Below are positions 58,129 through 64,000 of a DNA stretch of 64,000 nucleotides, one piece after another. The DNA is taken from the NCBI GenBank assembly GCA_038373865.1, contig JAXGGA010003398.1, forward strand, positions 39,492 through 103,491. Direction: 5' to 3'. Position 1 is the stretch's first letter. The number at the start of each line of letters is the position of its first letter. The notes under the pieces were generated by a model. That model saw nothing but the letters and a program-made list of their open reading frames with translations, was not told where the DNA came from and did not search any database. Position numbers and translations under genes: made by a program. The stretch comes from Uloborus plumipes (Eukaryota; Arthropoda; Arachnida; Araneae; Uloboridae).

Positions 58129-58533
58129 GGCCGCGGTAGTCCGATCGGTAAGTCGTCGGACTCGTAACCAGAGGGTCCCGGTCCGATCATATAGAGGAAG
58201 CCCAGCCGATCAAAGATCCACCGTTTTCATTAATGATGGCTGGGGGACGTTAAAAATGTTCGTGGTCATAAAATCCTCCAAGTGAAACGATATCTCTGGG
58301 AGATGCTGGGCCAAGGGTTTGCTCGACCCTTGGGCCTGGTTCAAAAATGAACAGAGCGCTCTTCAAGGCTCCATCCCGGTTAAACTACGAGTTGCGGTAT
58401 GTACGGGGGGAACCTTGGAGTGTGAAGTCAAGTGAAAGCCAAAACCAACTGGAACCAAATGCGTACTGGAGCACATGGACTCTGCATCCATTCTCATCAA
58501 CCCCTCCCGCGCTTTAGGCGCCAAATGAAATGA
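58129..58533 (+). mobile_element. tRNA-derived SINE, 405 bp, with 11-bp target duplication
   Basis: The head ggccgcggtagtccgatcgg, then tcggactcgtaaccagaggg and ggtccgatc, carries recognisable A and B boxes at tRNA spacing for RNA polymerase III. A tRNA-unrelated body follows and the 3' end is aaatgaaatga. The 11-mer aattgggtgtg occurs exactly on both sides (58118-58128 and 58534-58544), showing LINE-mediated retroposition. The B box has C in place of the usual second T. The minus-strand open frame across it is not a gene. Confidence 0.92.
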
Positions 58534-58738
58534 AATTGGGTGTGATTTTACGGTGAGCATGGATTAAATAAGGTTGTGTTTTTTAAAACAAATTACGGCT
58601 GTTTTAAAAGCATAATTGCAACCAAAGGCTTAAAAATGCTTTTCAAGTTTATCTAAATAAGTACTTCGCATTTTAGAAAAAAACACGAGTTTACAAATCT
58701 CTTTTTTTTTAACCGAGCGGGCTCGGTCCCCTGGTACT

Positions 58739-59888
<1,150 letters not shown>

Positions 59889-59920
59889 CTACCCTGATAG
59901 CACAGTGACCAAAATGTGAC

Positions 59921-60180
59921 GCTTTTGTGACCCGTGACGCTCGTCACAAGCGCAGTCGCAACCACGTCACCGCGACTTACGAATGTCCGACCGCGGTGAC
60001 GTCACAGTGCGACTTTACAGTGACGGCGCATGACGACCCAATTGCAACCGAGGTCACCTAGTGACGGTTTGGCAACCTCACATCGCAGTCACAGCGACCG
60101 ATGTGACCAGTCAGTGACCTGTGTGTGAAGTTGCGGCGGCGTCACAATGCGACTTCACAGTGACGGCGCCCGACGACCTG
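59921..60180 (+). repeat. first copy of 260-bp direct duplication
   Basis: Aligns with 60541-60800. Shared landmarks are gcttttgtgaccc, gacccaattgcaacc, gcgaccgatg and cagtgacggc, in the same order and spacing, with scattered substitutions. Confidence 0.9.
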
Positions 60181-60307
60181 TCATAAAATATTTTTTTTAA
60201 TTTTGAAAAAATAAAAGAGCCTTTTACTGACATCAGAAATCACTGATATAAGAACCTGGATTGAATCAACATACTTTCCGCCAACCGTTACGCTGCGAAA
60301 CCCATTG

Positions 60308-60378
60308 TCCCACGCCTGGAATCGAACCCGGGTCGTCTGGATGCAAGCCAAGAATTCTAACCACTATACTAGACGAGA
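60308..60378 (-). pseudogene. tRNA-like sequence (Glu-like body, TGC anticodon), probable SINE head
   Basis: On the minus strand a 71-nt segment folds as a tRNA. The acceptor stem is poor (tctcgtc with cgtggga, mostly wobble pairs and one mismatch). The D arm is tagtatagtggttaga, the anticodon loop cttgcat, and the T arm ccgggttcgattccagg. The A box (tagtatagtgg) and B box (ggttcgattcc) are near consensus. The body resembles tRNA-Glu but the loop reads TGC. Stem mismatches and a T-rich stretch near 60188-60197 (poly-A on this strand) suggest a tRNA-derived SINE, not a working tRNA. Confidence 0.65.
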
Positions 60379-60540
60379 GTTACAAGAGGAAACTCAAAAA
60401 GTAAAGAGCTGCTGAAGGTCACATTGTGGTCACAAAGTGAGTCACATCGACGTCGATGTGACAGTTTTAAGTCACAATGCGACTTTATCACGACGTCAGA
60501 GAAAAGTCCCACTTGCGTCTTCAGGCGTTGCTAATGCAAT

Positions 60541-60800
60541 GCTTTTGTGACCCTCGCATGCGTCACAAGTGAAGTCGCAACCAACAAGTTACTAACGAAT
60601 GTCAGCAACGGCGACTTCACAATGCGACTTTACAGTGACAACGCCTGACGACCCAATTGCAACCTAGGTCTACCAGTGACGGTTTAGCGACCTCACATCA
60701 CAGTCACAGCGACCGATGCGACCAGTCAGTGACGTACGCGTGAAGTCGCGGCAGCGTCACAGTGCGACTTCACAGTGACGGCACCTGAGGACTTCTCCGC
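60541..60800 (+). repeat. second copy of 260-bp direct duplication
   Basis: Partner of 59921-60180. The two differ by substitutions such as gacaacgcctgac against gacggcgcatgac, so the duplication is not recent. Confidence 0.9.
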
Positions 60801-61088
60801 CTTGTGACTTCTCGCGAGCTGACACTCGTAAGTTGCTGCCACATCTTTGCGACTTCGCTTGTGAGGTATCACAAAAGCGTCTTATTTTGGTCACTGTGCA
60901 ATTCGTAGTCGCATTCCCGTTTGTTGCGACTTTTTTAAATCGCAATAATGCTTTGAAGAATTTCATTAAAAAGTCACAAATAAGGCGCAAAACCAGCACT
61001 CAGTGACATCGACTGCCTTCGTGCTACCAGGCGTCGTCACTGCAACATCGCACTTTTGATGTCGCCGCGAATTTTTATTCGTAAGTTG

Positions 61089-61285
61089 CAGGCTTGGAGT
61101 AATCGTCGATTACGTAATCGTAATCTGTGTAATCGATTACAATTTTTTGTAATCGTAATCATAATCATAATTTGGAAATGAGATTCTTGTAATCGTGTAA
61201 TCGTAATTTTAATCAAGTATTTCTTGCGCAATCGTAATTGTAATCTAACTTTAAATAATCGTAATTTGGCCTTGTAATCGTGTAA
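61089..61285. mobile_element. hAT-like end with clustered gtaatcg words
   Basis: Begins caggcttggagtaatcgtcg and continues with more than ten variants of gtaatcg/cgattac through 61285. hAT ends commonly start CAG and carry clustered subterminal transposase-binding words. The opposite terminus and 8-bp duplication are not seen, so it may be truncated or simply a degenerate microsatellite. Confidence 0.5.
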
Positions 61286-61681
61286 TCTAGACTTGCTGAA
61301 AGTGAAAGCTTCTAAGTTGCGTTTCTACAATGTTATGGGAAAAAGATGAGGATTCTATCTGGGCTCCCGGGAAAAAGCACTCCAGGGAAGGAGCGTATTC
61401 TTTGTCTTGGGGGTCCCGGTTCAATGCAAGCTTCAGAAAGACAGCAAGCTGTTTCGTGCTCGTTAAGAGAGTCATAAATCGAGCCCTAACGTAAGTGCTT
61501 AGCAACCTCAGGCGCATATGACCAGACCGTCACTCCTGATTTTTAGGATGGGTCATCAATTTTCCCTTTCATCAGCTGTCAATGATAGCTACAAACGAAG
61601 CTGTTCTACCTCGGACGAGAACAGTAGTATCAAATTACTAACACATACTTTTCGGCTTAACAGGACTCTATACTCAGGGCC
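61286..61681. other. unclassified GC-richer stretch
   Basis: About 400 bp with more balanced base composition between two hAT-like sequences. The overlapping frames (76 residues minus at 61287-61517, 87 residues plus at 61518-61781) show no known domain, and the latter runs into the MITE. Confidence 0.4.
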
Positions 61682-61689
61682 CTCTAAAC

Positions 61690-62369
61690 CAGTGTTTCGC
61701 AACCTTTTTGAGCTCTTCGCCCCCTTCAAGACGCTGCTTGTCACCTATCGCCCCCCTTTTCTTCCTCGAAAAAAACCATAAGTTGGCGCAAGGGAACATC
61801 GCGATATTATTAAAAATATAAATACGTAACTTCAATTTGAAGTAAAATTTACGCAATAAAGCAATTATAACCAATAAATTTTAAACTAAAAATATTAATT
61901 AATGAATAAAATACCTTTATTTTTTTTCTTTCACAAAGCGAACTGATATAGCCATTTGAAGGGTAACATTAAACTAAGATCATTTACGTACTTTTCAAAA
62001 AACAGAAGTACATTTTTCAAGAAATTATTTTCTTTTCTACCTTGGAATCTGGGGGAATTAAAATCATTGAAACTAAAAGTTTGAAGGAAAATAAATTGAA
62101 AATCTGAAAATTCATAAAATTGACAATGAATAACAAAATACTTCCTAAGGTTCATCCGAGGTGCAAGGAGGAATCTCTTGAACTTTGATTTGTTTCTTTC
62201 TTAACTTGTGATCAATTGTTTGAACTTTGAGCAACCGTTTTCGTACATGTTTACAATTTTGGTTTTCGCTACCTTCTTATTACTACTGTTTTCTCTTCTA
62301 AATACCCATTGCCCCCCCCCTATATTTGAGGAGTCAAGCTCCAGAGTTGCTCCAGGTTGGGAACCACTG
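61690..62369. mobile_element. hAT MITE, 680 bp, with perfect 8-bp duplication
   Basis: The left end cagtgtttcgcaaccttttt pairs imperfectly with the right end ggttgggaaccactg. The octamer ctctaaac occurs exactly on both sides (61682-61689 and 62370-62377). There is no transposase frame. The composition, with cgccccc patches just inside both ends, is distinct from the flanks. Confidence 0.9.
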
Positions 62370-62561
62370 CTCTAAACAGTTGCATAGGTTTTGATTTTTT
62401 CCCTTTTTCCTTCATTAGGGAAAGAGGAGAAAATTTTGCAAAAAAGGGAATTTGCAACTGTGCTTTAGTTATCATTTAATATATATGTTTGCAATACAGT
62501 ACTCTCATTTGCGATAAACAGCACTCTGGTGACTTTTTTTTAAATATTTTCACACGTAATT

Positions 62562-62591
62562 TAAGGTGTAAAGTTTATGCTTTACACCTTA
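62562..62591. repeat. perfect 12-bp hairpin
   Basis: taaggtgtaaag and its reverse complement around a 6-nt loop. Confidence 0.75.
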
Positions 62592-62757
62592 ATGCTGATA
62601 TTACTTTTAATCATTTACCCATTAATGCCTAGCGTCCCTTTTTAGGGACGGTCCAAAAAGGGTCTGAATTTCCCCAAAATGAACATTTCAACCAAATAAT
62701 AACATCAGAAAAAAAAAATTTTTTCTTCAGAAAATATTGTTTTTATACATCAAAAAT

Positions 62758-63992
62758 CGGATCGGTAACGTGTCCCAAGTAGCAAAGCTTAGCATGCAAA
62801 CATGTCATGCGCACTTTCTAACCTCCCCAAAAAAAACGCACTTACACAAAAAACGATTCTATTTTTACCCCTTTGTTAATATTTTACTTCATTTTTGTCT
62901 TAATTGATTTCTGATTTTCTAGCCGATGCGAAATAAGCGTGTCCCTAGTTCTGCCGTCAGAGCGGTAACAATAACTTCCGATCTATATTTAGGCTCCCAA
63001 AATCATTTCCTGCACCTATACCACGTGATACTGAGTACCTGGTGGGAGTTTTTATTGCATCGTAATTGAAAGATTGCATTTCTGCATCTAAAATTGTAGA
63101 TAAGATTTTTTAAAGTGACTTTATAAAATGTGTGTCATTTAAGTCATCAGATCAGTAACACGCGCTAAAATGCGCAGTTTTTATTATTTTAAAAATTATT
63201 TTATATATAAGTATAGTCCTTTATTACAAGTGAAAAAACCACGTGTTTGATTTTGGTTTAGCGCGATCGACTCGGAAATAAAAATAAAACTTTGTCAGTT
63301 TGTCAGATCGGTAACAGTCAGAGCAGTAACATTGAAAAACAGCGAATATGTTACAGAACTAACTCATGCGTTTCAGAATTATTAAAAGCAAAAATCGTAG
63401 GTTTTAGCCATATATATTGAATATTTTTGTTCTTAAAAAAGGAAAAGCAATTAGTTTTAGTACAATTGCTTCATTTGTGGTTTGTATGACCTGACAATAG
63501 AAGTTAGTAAAATAAAAAAATTGACACTGCAGAAATCAAGTTAATTATTATTATTATTTATTTATTTATTTTTTTTTTGGTGCTTCAATTTTTCATAACT
63601 TCGCTAACTAACTAGATAATAACTAGCATGCTAAATTTGAATTTCTGATCAAGAAATTAAATTTCCTGCAACTAATTAAAGAAAAGCAAGCATCAGAGTT
63701 GTGTATTGAAAAAGTTGAAGTTGTGTGTTGTTTCAAAACAAAACAAATGTTTTATGAGCTTGGATTTGGTAATCTTATAATTTATTTTGTCTAAAAACCT
63801 TATCGCTTATTTTTATTTCCAAGAAATGCTTTTTTATAGTGAAATTTGATTTTTTAGCTAATATATATATTTTAACATAATTATCTTAATTCTATGTTAA
63901 AAATGCAAGGAAATAATGTCATTTTTAGAGCTGTTAACGAAGACTGAAAGCATAAACTCAAATATGTAGCTCATATCATCAGATCTGTAACA
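62758..63992 (+). repeat. six dispersed copies of CAGATCGGTAACA-like 13-mer
   Basis: Copies start near 62758, 62958, 63148, 63304, 63319 and 63980, all on the same strand. The core RNGTAAC is invariant and the preceding CAGA(T/G)C is nearly so. Flanking bases do not align, so it is not a simple tandem repeat. Confidence 0.75.
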
Positions 63993-64000
63993 CTTATAAG

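Larger units (their letters stand above)
57413..58738 (+). repeat. unclassified dispersed repeat, copy 2, carrying two insertions
   Basis: The same repeat as 55472-55870, interrupted by a Harbinger-like MITE (57432-57733) and a SINE (58129-58533). A GC hairpin, ccgagcgggctcgg (58713-58726), followed by tcccctggtact may be the downstream end. The remaining body is about 600 bp. Confidence 0.75.
59892..61031. mobile_element. GTGAC-rich TIR element with internal 260-bp duplication
   Basis: The outer ends ccctgatagcac and gtgctaccagg form a weak inverted pair. Inside these, gcacagtgaccaaaatgtga (near 59900) is answered by an inverted copy near 60870-60899 containing cacaaaagcgtcttattttg. The body is saturated with GTGAC/GTCAC and GCGAC/GTCGC words. 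A 260-bp block occurs twice (59921-60180 and 60541-60800), separated by DNA containing a tRNA-like segment and the perfect 22-bp palindrome at 60441-60462. It has no coding capacity and I cannot assign it to a superfamily. Confidence 0.7.
62378..64000. other. AT-rich DNA with a dispersed 13-bp motif family
   Basis: No gene is recognised. It contains a 12-bp perfect hairpin at 62562-62591, a palindrome cgtccctttttagggacg at 62633-62650 just after a TTAA, and six copies of CAGA(T/G)C(N)GTAACA-like sequence. Confidence 0.6.

Noticed and set aside
58363..58560. 65-residue minus-strand frame
   Set aside because: Lies in the SINE body and crosses its target duplication; not a gene.
60308..60378. 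Functional tRNA gene
   Set aside because: The acceptor stem is mostly wobble pairs with a mismatch, further mismatches occur in the anticodon and T stems, and the anticodon does not fit the Glu-like body.

Overview
The window looks like gene-poor, AT-rich, repeat-dense nuclear DNA from an arthropod, most likely an arachnid such as a spider. The grounds are long (TA)n tracts, Tc1/mariner, hAT, piggyBac-like and PIF/Harbinger-like elements, a Helitron, a tRNA-derived SINE, a decayed LINE, and a Gypsy-type gag with a charged coiled coil of a kind I associate with spider genomes. The organism call is inference. I found no confident host protein-coding gene; one short GC-richer open stretch near 47.9 kb is the only candidate host exon. 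Nearly everything interpretable is mobile DNA.

Layout. 1-3006: the 5' part of an LTR retrotransposon on the minus strand (5' LTR, leader with two tandem-repeat arrays, gag with one amber codon, zinc knuckle, start of protease), running off the left edge. 8910-10213: a dead mariner-like transposon. 12290-13957: a 1.67-kb foldback palindrome. 16333-16476: a Harbinger-like MITE. 18534-20443: a MITE split by a 1.7-kb Helitron. 21403-22760: a long inverted repeat enclosing a palindromic TA-target MITE. 26328-26899: a piggyBac-like MITE. 30840-31157: an uninterrupted relative of the split MITE. 34953-39260: five different DNA transposons joined almost only by (TA)n tracts; one is a Tc1-type element with perfect TIRs and an intact 348-residue transposase whose catalytic spacing reads as DD36E. 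43663-44110: LINE RNase H remains. 45799-46452: a second piggyBac-like MITE. 52501-52747: a TA-target MITE. 55.4-58.7 kb: two copies of an unclassified repeat, one carrying a Harbinger-like MITE and a SINE with an 11-bp target duplication. 59.8-61.0 kb: a GTGAC-rich element with an internal duplication and a tRNA-like segment. 61690-62369: a hAT MITE with a perfect 8-bp duplication. 62.7-64.0 kb: six scattered copies of a 13-bp motif.

The elements do not form a pathway. The history read here is repeated nested insertion, with target duplications, and in two cases a related uninterrupted copy, giving the order of events. Stretches between named elements are AT-rich, with homopolymers and short microsatellites and no gene I can support.
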